A DNA stretch of 64,000 nucleotides, taken from assembly GCA_963575745.1 (NCBI GenBank), contig CAUYUJ010021170.1, positions 1,348,801 to 1,412,800 on the forward strand, given 5' to 3'. The translations under genes were made by a program, and so were the position numbers. Positions 18,831 through 28,424 of the stretch are shown here, one piece after another. Origin of the DNA: Prorocentrum cordatum. Taxonomy: Eukaryota > Sar > Dinophyceae > Prorocentrales > Prorocentraceae. Each line of letters starts with the position of its first letter. The first letter of the stretch is position 1. Below the pieces are notes generated by a model. The model had not been told where the DNA came from and made no database searches. It worked only from the letters and a program-made list of their open reading frames with translations.

Positions 18831-21036
18831 GAAGGTCACTCTCTTTCAGCGAAGGATGCCGCTGAAAGACCGCCTCTGGGCACCTGAAATCGGCGCCCGA
18901 GGCTTGAAAGTCATCGATCCTGATGGTGCGGTGCCCACTGGGTAGACGATTCATGCCTACTTTGACTCCTAAACGCTTGAGGTCCATGGTGTTTTCTTCC
19001 GAATTGATCTTGGACCCCCGCATTTCTTGAAATCCTACTGGAAGCGAAGGCGGAATGTCCTCCCGAAGGACATCTAGCTCGATGATCCCGGACTTTCCCT
19101 GGATCCCCGTGGGAATGAGGGCCGCGCGAAGCACCCTCGCGCCTCCGCCCACTCCCCGAGCTGACGGGCCCCGAGGGGCCACGAGGGGGACCCTGAGGCC
19201 CTTTCTTTTCAAAACTTCTACGTGCTGGCTCAGAGAAGGTTTTCCGATCAGACCTTGTCCTGCCGCGGTGTCCACCACAGCCTCCCCGGGCGGGGCGGCG
19301 GGAAGCACCAGCTCGTCCTGCTGCTGCCGCTCCTGGCCGCTGGACACGTCCTCCGGGGCGTTGGGGTCGACCACGTTTGCGTGCGCATAGCCGGTGACGA
19401 AAGACGCAGTCCCTCCTCCGGTTGCACTGGCGCTGTGGCTCTGGCCGTTCCGGTCTGGACATTCGCGTGACCAGTGGCCTTTCTTGCCGCGAGACCTGCA
19501 CTTGGTCCTCTTGATCAGCTCCGCGAGAGGTAGTCGATTGCGTCTAGGTCGATGCTCTCCCTTCGCCGAGCGATGTCCCTTATTGAACTTGCTCTTGTCG
19601 CCGATCTTGATCTCGATCTCCTTCGAGCGGTCGAAGAACTTACGATCCACTTTGAGCTTTCTCTTCAGGTCGCGGTTCTGCTTCCATGTCTTGCGCCTGT
19701 CGTCCTGCATGGTGTTGAACACGTACTTGAGCTCATCGTCGTACAGGTCCATCTTGTCCAGCGCTACATATATATCTGCCTCACCCTCGGTGTCCAGAGA
19801 GGATACGTCGTCCCAGTCGAGGAGGGAGTCCGTGTCCTGGTCGTCAGCGGAGTTGGGCTCATGCACAGGGAAACTTTGTTTGACGACCTCTGACTGCTCG
19901 ACGCGGTAGGCTCGAGATCGGTGATTGCTGAGATGTTCGCGCCTGGTCGCGTCCATCTCGCGGATGGCTGCCAATGCCTCTTTATAAGAGTCTTTTGTTT
20001 TCATCTGAATCTTCATCAACTGAGTACCGCGTTCATCCAGTCCAGCTCCCTCTTCCAAGAACATGTATTTCCAATCATCGGGTAGAGGAAGTCCGACAGT
20101 ACCGACCTTGTCGAAAGCCAGGTCCAACCTCGCTGCGTACTCAGTGAGTCCTTCTCCTTGCTTGCGTTGAAACGAAAACAAGCATTCACGTCCTGCTTTA
20201 CGCTTCTCGTCTCCGACTCGTTCTCCCGAAAGCAGATCGAGCCTGGCTATAACCTTGTCGGCCCCACTGTCCGATATCAGATCTTCGTCGGTGATGTCTT
20301 CTAGCTTCCGCTGCAAGTCGATCGGCAGCAGCTTCATGATGCGATCCGCGTGCTTGTGTGCCTCCACGTCCGTCGTCTGCCGCCAGCGCATCACCTTCCG
20401 CCGCCAGAGTTTGAACTCTGACCAGCCGGGCCATGCCTCAGGATCTGCGAAGTCCATCCCGCGAGCCCTTTCGTCGGTCCTCCACTTCTCGGTCCCCGAC
20501 GTCTCGCCCCACTTGCTTTCGTTCCAGTCGCGGCTCTGCCAAAAGTTCGACCGCCACTCGTCCGACTTGTCCCTCCAGCTGTCGGACTTGTCTTTCCAAC
20601 CGTCGGAGTGATCCTTCCAGCCGGCGTACTTGTCCCTCCAGCTGCTCGAGGCCTGGCTCCAAGGATCCTGTCCGTCTCGCTGCCATGGATCTCGTTCTCC
20701 CCGTGGTGCTGGACTGGCGCCAGCTGTGTCGCCTACCTTGCTCCACCGTGCCGACGAGTTCCATGACTGATCGTCCCGCTCTTCTCCTTGGCCGTTCTTG
20801 GTGTTGTCCGCGTCTGCCATGGTCTTTGAGCTCACGCCCTGACCGGCACTCGACGCTTCTGCCACCATGAGACTTCTGGTCTGCTCGAGGAACGTGCGCA
20901 TCTGTTCCGCCGTGATCTGGAACTGTCCGTCCTCGTTCTGCCACTGCTGCGCGATCTCTATGACCTGCTCGATAGACTCCTGGCCACTGTTCCGAGTCCC
21001 GCCATTCGAGTTGTCACCAGTCTCCGATCCCGTCAT
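18831..21036 (-). pseudogene. Gag with damaged zinc knuckle, plus retropepsin-like protease
   Basis: The ATG at 21,036 lies about 35 bp inside the primer binding site and gives MTGSETGDNSNGGT. Residues 116-180 hold a Trp-Lys/Arg-Asp repeat (SWRDKYAGWKDHSDGWKDK). Residues 200-375 form the copia Gag core (EFKLWRRKVMRWRQTTDVEA, RIMKLLPIDLQRKLEDI, RECLFSFQRKQGEGLTEYAA). At 513-526 (about 19,459-19,500) a CCHC knuckle reads KCRSRGKKGHWSRECP: the second Cys is Arg. The protease follows at about 587-690, with the active-site-like AVVDTAAGQGLIG and the C-terminal PPSLPVGFQEMRGSKI. After residue about 735 the frame stops making sense and coding moves to the second frame. Gag packages RNA and the protease matures the polyprotein. 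Confidence 0.85.
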
Positions 21037-21069
21037 TTCGTCCGCAGATCGACCAAAGCGTCCTCGGAC

Positions 21070-21081
21070 GCTCCGCTACCA
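21070..21081 (-). other. Primer binding site (initiator tRNA-Met-like)
   Basis: One base inside the 5' LTR, the sense strand reads TGGTAGCGGAGC, which matches the complement of the 3' end of eukaryotic initiator tRNA-Met at about 10 of 12 positions. Position and sequence fit minus-strand priming in copia elements. Confidence 0.75.
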
Positions 21082-21082
21082 C

Positions 21083-21371
21083 TGTTCCCTGGACGATGAC
21101 GTTGACGAAGTGTATGGTGCTCTTTCCTGGCAAAGCCCCGACTCGGCAACCCCCAGGCGTCCGTCTATCAGCACGGTGACCCTCCAGGTAGGTACAGAAA
21201 GGGATGAGAGGATGATGGGAAGAGTATGGGAATGGGTCGGATGGGGCTTGGCGAAGAGAAAGGACTTGAGCCAAAGTGGTCATGGACTGGTCCCCTCACC
21301 TGTAAACACTCTCAAGCTCAAGGACTTTGTGGACTCACCAAAGTCATACGCCAGAGGCACTCAAACGCACA
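21083..21371 (-). repeat. 5' LTR of the copia-type element
   Basis: 289 bp, TG...CA in sense, three differences from the 3' LTR. In the sense direction it starts with TGTGCGTTTGAGTGCC, contains TGACTTTGGTGAGTCCAC and the spliced-leader-like segment about 88-107 bases from its start, and ends in GGGAACA. No TATA box is apparent, as expected in dinoflagellates. Confidence 0.93.
21265..21284 (-). promoter_or_regulatory. Spliced-leader-like sequence in the 5' LTR
   Basis: Identical to the copy in the 3' LTR and in the element's sense orientation. If used as a 5' end it would place the RNA start, or a captured leader, about 90-105 bases into the LTR, leaving the rest of the LTR as a leader before the primer binding site. 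Confidence 0.5.
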
Positions 21372-21855
21372 CTGCCCGTCCAGAAACGACGCCCAGGCGA
21401 GTAGAGGGTCGTCCTGATGGGCTTTTCGGCGTCTTGGGTGCCTCGGGGGGGCCTTTTTGGGCCGTTGGGGATCCTCTTGGGGGCCTCCTGGGGGCCTCTT
21501 GGGGCCATCTTGGGGCCTCTTGGTGCCTCCTGGACGCTTCTCGGGGCCATCTTGGAGGAAATCGATCAAAGAAGAGGGGAGCTTTAATTAGCGCTGGCCC
21601 CTCAGAAGGCCAAACTGGTGCCAAAACCTTAGTAAAATTAATGATTTTGGCTGAAAGAAAAGGGGAGCTTTAATTAGCGCTGCCTCCTCAGAAGGGCAAA
21701 ATGGGGCCAAAACCGTAGTAAAATCATTGATTTGGGCTTCAAAGAAGAGGAGAGGGACCTATCTGCGTCCCCCCGTCGGGGCCAGAATCCTCGTGAGGGT
21801 CGTCGTTTTTTCGCCCTCCCAGGAGTCGGAAGAGACCCCTCCAACGACCCGCGAA
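21372..21855. repeat. Right part of the interrupted compound repeat
   Basis: From about 21,410 it matches the reverse complement of 31,655-32,425: a 12-mer block (GGGGCCTCTTGGGG), two to three roughly 85-bp units with AAAATCATTGATTT or AAAATTAATGATTT and GCTTTAATTAGCGCTG, then CCCGTCGGGGCCAGAATCCTCG and GCCCTCCCAGGAGTCGG. The homology ends at ACCCGCG, about 21,855. Confidence 0.85.
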
Positions 21856-22380
21856 ACCCCCTCTCCAGGTCCAGGGGGAGGGGGTAGGGGGAGGGGTAAA
21901 CCCCTCCACGAAGGGGAAGAAGGGGGGTTGAGAACAGAGAGAGCTCCCTAAACCACTCACGCCCAAAGGGCTGGTGGGATTCGAGGAGGATCCAGCCCTG
22001 GCTACGAGAGGCCTGCAGGAGGCCCCCCAAACCCACCCAAAGTAGCCAGTATCCCAAGTTGAGATTAGCGCTTTCTCGGTATGGGCCCTGTGGAGGCCGG
22101 TTGTGGGCTCAGGCCCCCAGAAAATCTGCTCAGGACGGAAAGCTGGTCTGCAGGCAGGGGGCATGGGCCTCGAGCAAAACCGATGTGTCGCACGTGTGTC
22201 AAATGCTGGGTGCAAAAGCAAAGAACTTACAACATTCACGACGCCATGTAGCTGCCGCTCGTCCACGACATGTGCAGCTCCGCGGCACGTCTAGAGAGCC
22301 AGGAGGTATCCAGGAGTCGCCTCTCCAGGCCTCAAGCTCGCAATTCCCGCGATCCTGAAGACCCAGGTAGCGACGAACCA
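21856..22380. other. No gene recognised; short G-rich tract
   Basis: 21,862-21,902 is a GGGGGAGGGGGTAGGGGGAG tract able to form a G-quadruplex. The rest is mixed-composition DNA without a supported gene. Confidence 0.5.
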
Positions 22381-22550
22381 ACAACACACACACCCATACC
22401 CATAGAGGGGTCGGAGAGGGCTATGGGTGCGTGTTGTCGGATCGGGGTCCCCGCTCGAACGGGAGCGTTTCCCAGGGTCCGACAACCCGAACCCATACCC
22501 ATAGCCGGTCCTCCTCCCAACGGCCCCCCTATGGGTATGGGTGTGTGTTG
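22381..22550. mobile_element. Nested inverted-repeat element with CCATACCCATAG arms
   Basis: Four copies of one motif alternate in orientation: CACACACACCCATACCCATAG (about 22,386-22,406), CTATGGGTGCGTGTTGTCGG (22,419), then CCGACAACCCGAACCCATAC and CCATAG (about 22,480-22,504), and CTATGGGTATGGGTGTGTG (22,529-22,547). Outer pair and inner pair each fold into stems of 20 bp or more. It has the same nested-palindrome design as 9812-10004 and 26,221-26,386 but unrelated sequence. Confidence 0.75.
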
Positions 22551-22876
22551 CTCGCTCGTCAGATAGAGCCTGCGAGCGGACCATCCGGGAGCACCGCGTA
22601 AGCAAGCGATGAGGAGCACTACTGTTGAGCAGGCGTGGTCAGCGTCTTGCTGCAACTCGCGCTGTCCGAACGGTTTGGCGGTTGGCAGCAGCGGTTTGCA
22701 CGAACATCTAAGAACACTGAAGTGTGGAAGCCTGCGTACCTGGTGAAGAGTGTCTGTGAACGGCCGCGAAGAATCAAAGTCTCAGGGATCAATTGTCCTG
22801 AATCGCCGTCATGTGTATTGTTTCGCCAGTGTCGGACCGCAGCGAATTAGCCACATGAGGGGGCCATTGTGAAAAA
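22551..22876. other. No gene or repeat recognised
   Basis: Unique-looking mixed-composition DNA on the left flank of the first cassette unit. It ends in GTGAAAAA directly before the cassette head. Confidence 0.5.
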
Positions 22877-24404
22877 CATGATCGACCCACGAACCCGGAA
22901 AGGAATATAGAAATGTAAGGCATTGCAACATTTCAAAGACACCTGATTGGGCGACGGGCACATGCAATGCTGAATGTATCGATGATGATGTACTGTGCCG
23001 AGGGCTGTGCTGTGCTACGCCGTGCTGAACTGCGATGTGCCATGCCGCGATTGTGCTCTATATAGCGTTGGGGATCGAGTCCTCCCTGGCATCGGAGTCC
23101 TCACCAAACTGATCTGGAGCGTAAGCTCGAGCTGCCTGAGCAGATGGTAGCTGCCCCAGAACTAATCGACAGAGGGAACATGCCAGGAGGACGCGCCGAC
23201 GGAACGTCCCAAGGGACGCGCCAGGCGACGTGCCAAGGGACGTGCCATGGGCACGCACCGCGGGACGTGCCAAGGGGACGCGCTACGGAACGTGCCAGTG
23301 GACGTGCCGAGGGACGTGCCAGGGGACGCTCCGCGCGACGTGCCAGGTGGACTCGCCAAGGAACGCGCCAAGGAACGTGCCAAGGTGCATAGTTGAGTGT
23401 ATCGATCTTGATGTACCGTGCCGACGGCTGTGCTGTGCTGGGCCGTGCTGAACTGCGATGTGCCATGCCGCGATTGTGCTCTGTATAGCGTTGTGGATCG
23501 AGTCCTCCCTGGCATCCGAGTCCTCACCGAACTGATCTGGATCTTAAGCTCGAGCTGCCTGAGCAGATGGTAGCTGCCCCAGAACTAATCGACAGAGGGA
23601 ACATGCCAAGAGGACGCGCCGCGGAACGTCCCAAGGGACGCGCCAGGCGACATGCCAGGGGACGTGCCATGGGCACGCACCGCGGGACGTGCCAAGGGGA
23701 CGCGCTACGGAACGTGCCAATGGACGTGCACCGCGCGACGTGCCAGGTGGACTCGCCACGGGACGCTCCGCGGAACGTGCCAGGCAACATGCCAGGCTGC
23801 AATGCTCAGGGTATCGATATTGATGTACCGTGCCGAGGGCTGTGCTGTGCCTGGGCGACCTGGACACGTGAAAACACGCGTTTCGCTCAAGACGTTGTCA
23901 GCATATCCTCATGCTAGACATCCGCCTGGGCAACCTGGACACGTGCAAACAAGCGTCTCGCTCGAGACATCCTCAACAAATGCTCATGCTAGACATCCGC
24001 CTGGGCGACCTGGACACGTGAAAACAAGCCTCTGGTTCGAGACATCCTCAACAAATCCTCATGCTAGACATCTGTCTGGGCCACCTGGAGGCGTGAAACC
24101 AGGCGTCTCGCTCGAGACATCCTCAAGACCTGGGCACGTGAAAACAAGCAATCCACTTGAGAAATCCTCAGAATTCAGGTCCCCAGGAGAGGACACTCTA
24201 TAACACAAAACAAGCGTTTTGCTTGAGACATCCTCAACAAATTCTGAACAACAAGCGTTTCGCTCGAGACATCCTCAAACTTTAATTCGCCGGCCCTACG
24301 CGACCTCGTTATTTATCGCAAAAGAAATTCGCCGGCCCTACAGCCGTCAAAACCGGGGGGAAACCAACTAAAAGAGAACCCTGGGCTCAGGCCCTTTCCG
24401 GGAA
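22877..24404 (+). repeat. Cassette repeat, isolated unit U1 (1.53 kb)
   Basis: Head CATGATCGACCCACGAACCC then GGAAAGGAATATAGAAATGT. It is followed by two monomers of the 431-bp type (GTGGATCGAGTCCTCC, then GATCTGGA-C-TAAGCTCGAG, then GACGTGCC/GACGCGCC 12-mers), about five 75-bp CTCGAGACATCC units (23,870-24,180), 41-bp units, and the tail (AATTCGCCGGCCCTACGCG, CGTTATTTATCGCAAAAG, AATTCGCCGGCCCTAC, GAACCCTGGGCTCAGGCC, CTTTCCGGGAA). Both flanks are unrelated to the array at 45-64 kb, so the unit has defined ends and is dispersed. Open frames in it are repeat by-products. Confidence 0.85.
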
Positions 24405-25439
24405 CAACCATACACATCATGTCAACACGGCTCGCTCCTCATTGCCCCCATGCCGCTCCGCATCTGTTACCCCGAGCCCTAGACACCCGCCCTCTTCGCC
24501 TGTGTCCGTACCCCCTCCGTTGGGACCGCGCTGCCCCCGCCTTCGGCAGCTTCCACGGGCCGCCCGCCCTCCAGTACACCGACTTTCGATGACTGACGCC
24601 GCATGCGTACTCCTCGTGGCGAATATTCTCTACGCCTGATGCCTCCCCCGCCTTTGAGCAGGGACCGACCGTCCCGAAATTCCTGTAGGCCTACCACGAT
24701 TTTTGTCAGAACCAGAAGATGTTCTAAGAGCAGAAACCATGTTCATAGAACATACACCCGATGTGCTAAAACAGAGCAGCCTCGGCCTGAAAAGGTTCTA
24801 AGACCATGTCGTGCAGACCACAAAAGTTACTTAGAACATTCTCGGGTGGACAGGAGAGGCGCAGCCAAAGGGGAGGAGAGAGCAGGCAGGGGCAATGGGG
24901 AAAGGTGGGAGAGAAGGGAGACGGCAGCGGGAGAGGGGAGAGGGCGGAGTGGAAAGGGATGGGGCGGGCAGGCGGAGACAAGGGGGGGGGGGCGGGCGAG
25001 GAGGGGGGGAGGTTCCTCCACCTTCTCCAGGAGGTGTGCCGCACCTGCGCGGCAAGATTCGACCTCAGCTCGCCCTCCTTCATGGGAAGCCCAACGCTCC
25101 CGCGGGCTCCTGGGAAAGGTCCCATGAATCCCAATCAAGGCATTCTTTGTCGTGCCTGACCCCCGCAACCCCCCTCCGCGGCCGCCGTCCTCGTTCCCAC
25201 TCGTCCAGTGTGCCCCCGCCCGGCGCGGACCCCGCCGGCGGCTCGACCGCGTGATGGCGTTGGCCCTCGCCGCGGACCCAACAAAAGAAAAGCCCGCAGC
25301 CCTTGCAAAGGATCCGCCGACCCCTTGGGGATCATCGGCGTGTGAGATGCTTCCCCCTCCCCAAACCCCTCCCCCGGGAGCCCGGTCCGGTCGATTTGGA
25401 GGGGGGGGGGGGTCCGGCACGAGCGCAGCACGGCCGGGA
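24405..25439. other. No gene recognised; purine-rich tract 24,850-25,015
   Basis: A G/A-rich stretch (GGGGAAAGGTGGGAGAGAAG and a run of nine G) is the main feature. 24,715-24,840 contains imperfect repeats of GTTCTAAGA and TAGAACAT. No coding motif is visible, and the GC-rich frames are unsupported. Confidence 0.5.
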
Positions 25440-26040
25440 CGAGCGGTTCACGGGGCTTTTCCGGGCCCAAGAGGGCCTCAAGACGGGCCAAGAAGCCCCC
25501 AAGAGGCCTCCAAGACGGCCCACGAAGGCCCCGAGACGCCAAACGACCGCTCCAAGACGCCCAAGATGGCCCCAAGACGGGCCAAGAGGTCTCCAAGACG
25601 GCCCCCGAGGTCCCAAACAAGCCTCCCAAGAGGGCCCCAAGAGTCTAAAATTGTTGATTTTCCATAGTGTTTTTCTATGTTTTTTGCTTTTCCGCCTTTT
25701 CGGCTTCCCGACGCTCCAAGACGGCCAAAGAGGCCCCAAAGACAGCCCCAAGATGGCCCAAGAGGCCCCCAAGACGGCCTCCAGACGGCCCAAGACGGCC
25801 CCAACACGGCCCAAGAGGTCCCCAAGACGGCCCAAGAGGGCTCCAAGACGGCACCAAGAGGGGCCCAAGAGGGCGACCAAACATGTTGAAACTCTAGCTT
25901 TCTGCCCCCAGGAGCCCCAGGGGGCCCCAAGAGTGCCCCAAGAGGCCCCCAGAGGCCCTCACGAGGCCGCCCAGACGCCCCAAGGAACCCCCAAGAAGCA
26001 CCCCAGAGGCTCCGAAACGGCCCCCAAGTGGCTCCAAAAC
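25440..26040 (+). repeat. 12-mer arrays, CCAAGACGGCCC type, three blocks
   Basis: Blocks at about 25,460-25,645, 25,715-25,875 and 25,905-26,040 consist of CCAAGACGGCCC, CCAAGAGGCCCC and ACGCCCCAAGGAACC variants. They are separated by AT-rich inserts (25,645-25,710, TTGATTTTCCATAGTG and TTTTCTATGTTTTTTGC; 25,880-25,900). A similar AT-rich insert splits the 37-kb array. Frames through it translate to PRRPKMAPRG-like repeats and are not believed. Confidence 0.8.
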
Positions 26041-26220
26041 TCGCGGTGTCGCCGTCCGCTCGGACCCCCCCGCGGAACTGCCCGAGACCCTCTGGCGGTG
26101 GCGGCGAACAGACACCAAACAAATATCACTCGCCTTTTCACCCCTTCGCAGCTTCTACTACCCCCAGATTGGCATAAACAAGGGGTCGGCGGTGTGGCGT
26201 AAGCCTAAGAATCAACTTTT

Positions 26221-26386
26221 GGCGGCGCGCAGAGGGGGGCAGGGGGAGGGGGGAAGGCTTCTTAGAATGAGACTGCTTCTTAGAAGGCGCGGGCTTTGCA
26301 TCTACAGGGAAGGCCCACACCTTATAAGAAGCAGAGGTGCTTCTGAGAAGCCTCCCCCGCTCCCCCTACCCCCTCTGCGCGTGGCC
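26221..26386. mobile_element. Nested foldback element with long hairpin
   Basis: The outer arms 26,221-26,267 (GCGCAGAGGGGGGCAGGGGG then AAGGCTTCTTAGAA) and 26,338-26,386 (complement with few mismatches) enclose inner arms CTGCTTCTTAGAAGGCGCGG (26,272) and the complement of CCTTATAAGAAGCAG (26,316-26,330). The loop is about TTTGCATCTACAGGGAAG. The whole folds into one nearly continuous 70-bp hairpin with a bulge. Hairpin-RNA precursor or foldback/MITE are both possible. Confidence 0.75.
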
Positions 26387-26597
26387 GACCCTTCAAAGGG
26401 ACAACTTCCGAGGCCTCCCAGACGGGGATCGACCTAAGCAGTGTTCTTTGTTTTCGTTCTGTGTTCGCTGTCCCTCGTTCTGTCTTCAGTCCGCCTCTGC
26501 TGCAGAATGGCATCGAAACGAAAACGGCCCACGGAATCGCCGAAACACCATTTACGTCGACCTCTGGGTCGGAGTAAATCGGGGTCGGAGAGTCGCG

Positions 26598-26680
26598 CCG
26601 CATCGGCATTTGGAGATGCATCGCCGATGCATCGGCGATGCATCGGCGACGTCGGCGATGCATCGGCGACGTGGGCGTGA
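26598..26680 (+). repeat. GCATCGGCGAT minisatellite
   Basis: About seven imperfect 9-12-bp units (GATGCATCGGCGATGCATCG, GGCGACGTCG). Noncoding. Confidence 0.8.
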
Positions 26681-27899
26681 AAAAATCGGGCTCCACGTGG
26701 AGCCGTAGCGCCGGTGCATCGGCACTGCGGCGCGATCCTTCGACCCCATCTGCTCCGACCCCACTTGGCAGACTTACCCATCGGTCGGAAGATGTAGGCA
26801 GAAACAAGGACTAGGAAGGCGTGGAAACTAGATTGGGTGTCCGCCCGCCCCCTGAAGAGAACGGAACAGGTGAAGCCACTCGATCATTGAAGTAGGAAGG
26901 CGCTCAGAGTAGAGTGGAACCTGGCACACGAGGAACACACCTGTTTTCAAAGACCGATGGGTGGACCTTCTGCCACGCCAGCTGCTGCACCAACCCCTGG
27001 CGGGTCGGGCAGACGGACCCCCCCGGGCGGGCGGCCCATTGCCGGGCGGGGCAGGACGCGCGAGCCCTCACGCCTCTCGGGCTGGCGGAGCGGGGGCGGC
27101 CTTCCAAGCCATGCAGGGGCCCAGACACCCGGCTGCTCCCGTGTTGGTCCGGCGCGTGGGCCCCAGAGGCTCGGACCCCCTCCCCGGAGAGCTTTTCGTC
27201 CCGGGTCGTCTCTTACCGCTCCCGCGGCCCGACGAGGGCCCCCCGGAGGCCGAGGAACGGCCAACCACCGCCTCGCTCCAGCATTTTTCTGGGGCGTCGG
27301 GTCTCTGGGCAACGGGCGGCCCTGAGCGGGCGGGTCGGACGCGCGGGACTGCAGCACGGCTGGGCTGGGCGGGCGGGCCGTGGCGGGCGGGTCGGGCAGG
27401 CGGGACGGAGAAGCGATCGCGAAGGCTTCCGAGCAGACGAGCGGGTGGACCCGAGAAGGCGGACCAGGCGGGCCCCAACGGGAAGGCCGGGTGGGCGGGC
27501 CCTCGCGGGCAGGTCGGGCAAGCGGACCCTTGCACGACGGGCGGGCAGGGCGGGCGGGGCAGTACCGCACGAGGGTTGAACGGATCGCCGGGACGTCCCA
27601 GGCGAGAGCGCAAGTCTTAAATGGGCTTGGAGGGGATCCAGGGCGAAAGCTCTATCCCCGATCGGCGGGGGCGCGATTCTCAGATGAAGTGCGAAGGAAG
27701 TCCCAAGCGACAGCGCGACTCCTGAGCGGCGAGGAGGCCTGCAGCTAGTAGATCCATCGCGCGCGCTTCGTGCGCGCGATGGTTCTCTGGAGTCCCAGCT
27801 CGCAGCGAGATGTCGAGGGTTGGGCGGCGGTTTCGGATATATGACTCTTAGCCCAAAGACGCAACGGAAACATGTAGTAAGCGCCTTCCTTGAGCACGG
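26681..27899. other. Very GC-rich DNA, no gene recognised; short hairpin
   Basis: 27,000-27,570 has degenerate GGGCGGGCGGG and CGGGCAGG motifs and is open in all frames for that reason. 27,753-27,781 forms a hairpin (CCATCGCGCGC, loop, GCGCGCGATGG). No protein family, RNA or transposon was identified. Confidence 0.5.
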
Positions 27900-28400
27900 A
27901 GGCCGCCAGGAGGGCCACGAAGAGAACGAGAGGGGCGGTTTGGAGGTCGAGAAAAGGGAGAACAGCCGAGGAGCGTGGAGCCTCTGACGACGAAAAGCAG
28001 AGGGAGGACGGAGAGGAAGGGCCACTGTGCCCTTCGCCCACGCGAGCACCTCGTGGCGGCCTTCGGCCCATCCTGCCACCGTGCCTGGGTTGCTGGTCAG
28101 AGAGCTCTTGAACGTCTGTCGGGGTCTTCGGGGAAGCCCCTGGGCAACTGATTGGGAACAATTTGAGGCCCTTTGGGGCCGTCTGGGAGACTCTCGGGGC
28201 CTCTGTTGGATCTCTCGGGGGTGTCCGTGCCTGGGCTGTTGGCCAGAGATCTCTTGAATGCCTATCGGGGTCCTTCGGGAAGCCTCTGGGCAACTTCTTG
28301 GGAACAAGTTTGAAGCCCCTTGGGGCCGCCTGGGAGACTCTCGGGGCCTCTGTCTGGATCTCTCGGGGGTGTCCCTGGGGACCTGCGGGCGGCCCCCCTC
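27900..28400 (+). repeat. CCACCGTGCCTGGGTTGCTGG family with two tandem 110-130-bp units
   Basis: TGGGTTGCTGGTCAGAGAG or TGGGCTGTTGGCCAGAGA, then CTCTTGAA-G-CT-TCGGGGTC, TTCGGG(G)AAGCC-CTGGGCAAC and GGGGCCG(T/C)CTGGGAGACTC, occur twice (28,085-28,230 and 28,228-28,385). A diverged copy is at 29,900-30,080 together with matching upstream sequence (GACGAAGAGCAGGAGGAGGA), so a unit of at least 450 bp has been duplicated in direct orientation about 1.8 kb apart. Confidence 0.6.
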
Positions 28401-28424
28401 TCGTGTTCGAGGCCTCGAAATGTT

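Larger units (their letters stand above)
10819..21371 (-). mobile_element. Ty1/copia-type LTR retrotransposon, nearly complete, frame-damaged
   Basis: A 10.55-kb element on the minus strand. Terminal 289-bp direct repeats start TG and end CA in the element's sense and differ at three positions. CTGC flanks both sides (10815-10818 and 21372-21375), a 4-bp target duplication candidate. An initiator-Met-like primer binding site follows the 5' LTR. Domain order in the sense direction is Gag with a zinc-knuckle remnant, retropepsin, a Cys/His and Gln/Pro-rich domain, a methyltransferase-like domain, integrase, reverse transcriptase and RNase H. Integrase before RT is the copia order. The coding parts lie in three frames with at least five switches, so it is probably non-autonomous now. 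The methyltransferase-like block and the integrase/RT wording resemble dinoflagellate copia elements (from memory; not searched). Confidence 0.93.

Noticed and set aside
13957-21036. One continuous 2,359-codon polyprotein on the minus strand
   Set aside because: The frame is open throughout, but between about 18,830 and 16,640 it translates to basic, composition-driven sequence, while a second frame of the same DNA gives sensible Cys/His and Gln/Pro-rich protein. The middle third is a shadow frame, so the long frame is not a single true product.
26900-27620. GC-rich open frames as host genes
   Set aside because: Frames on both strands are open because of GGGCGG-type composition. No domain, codon bias or splice structure supports coding.
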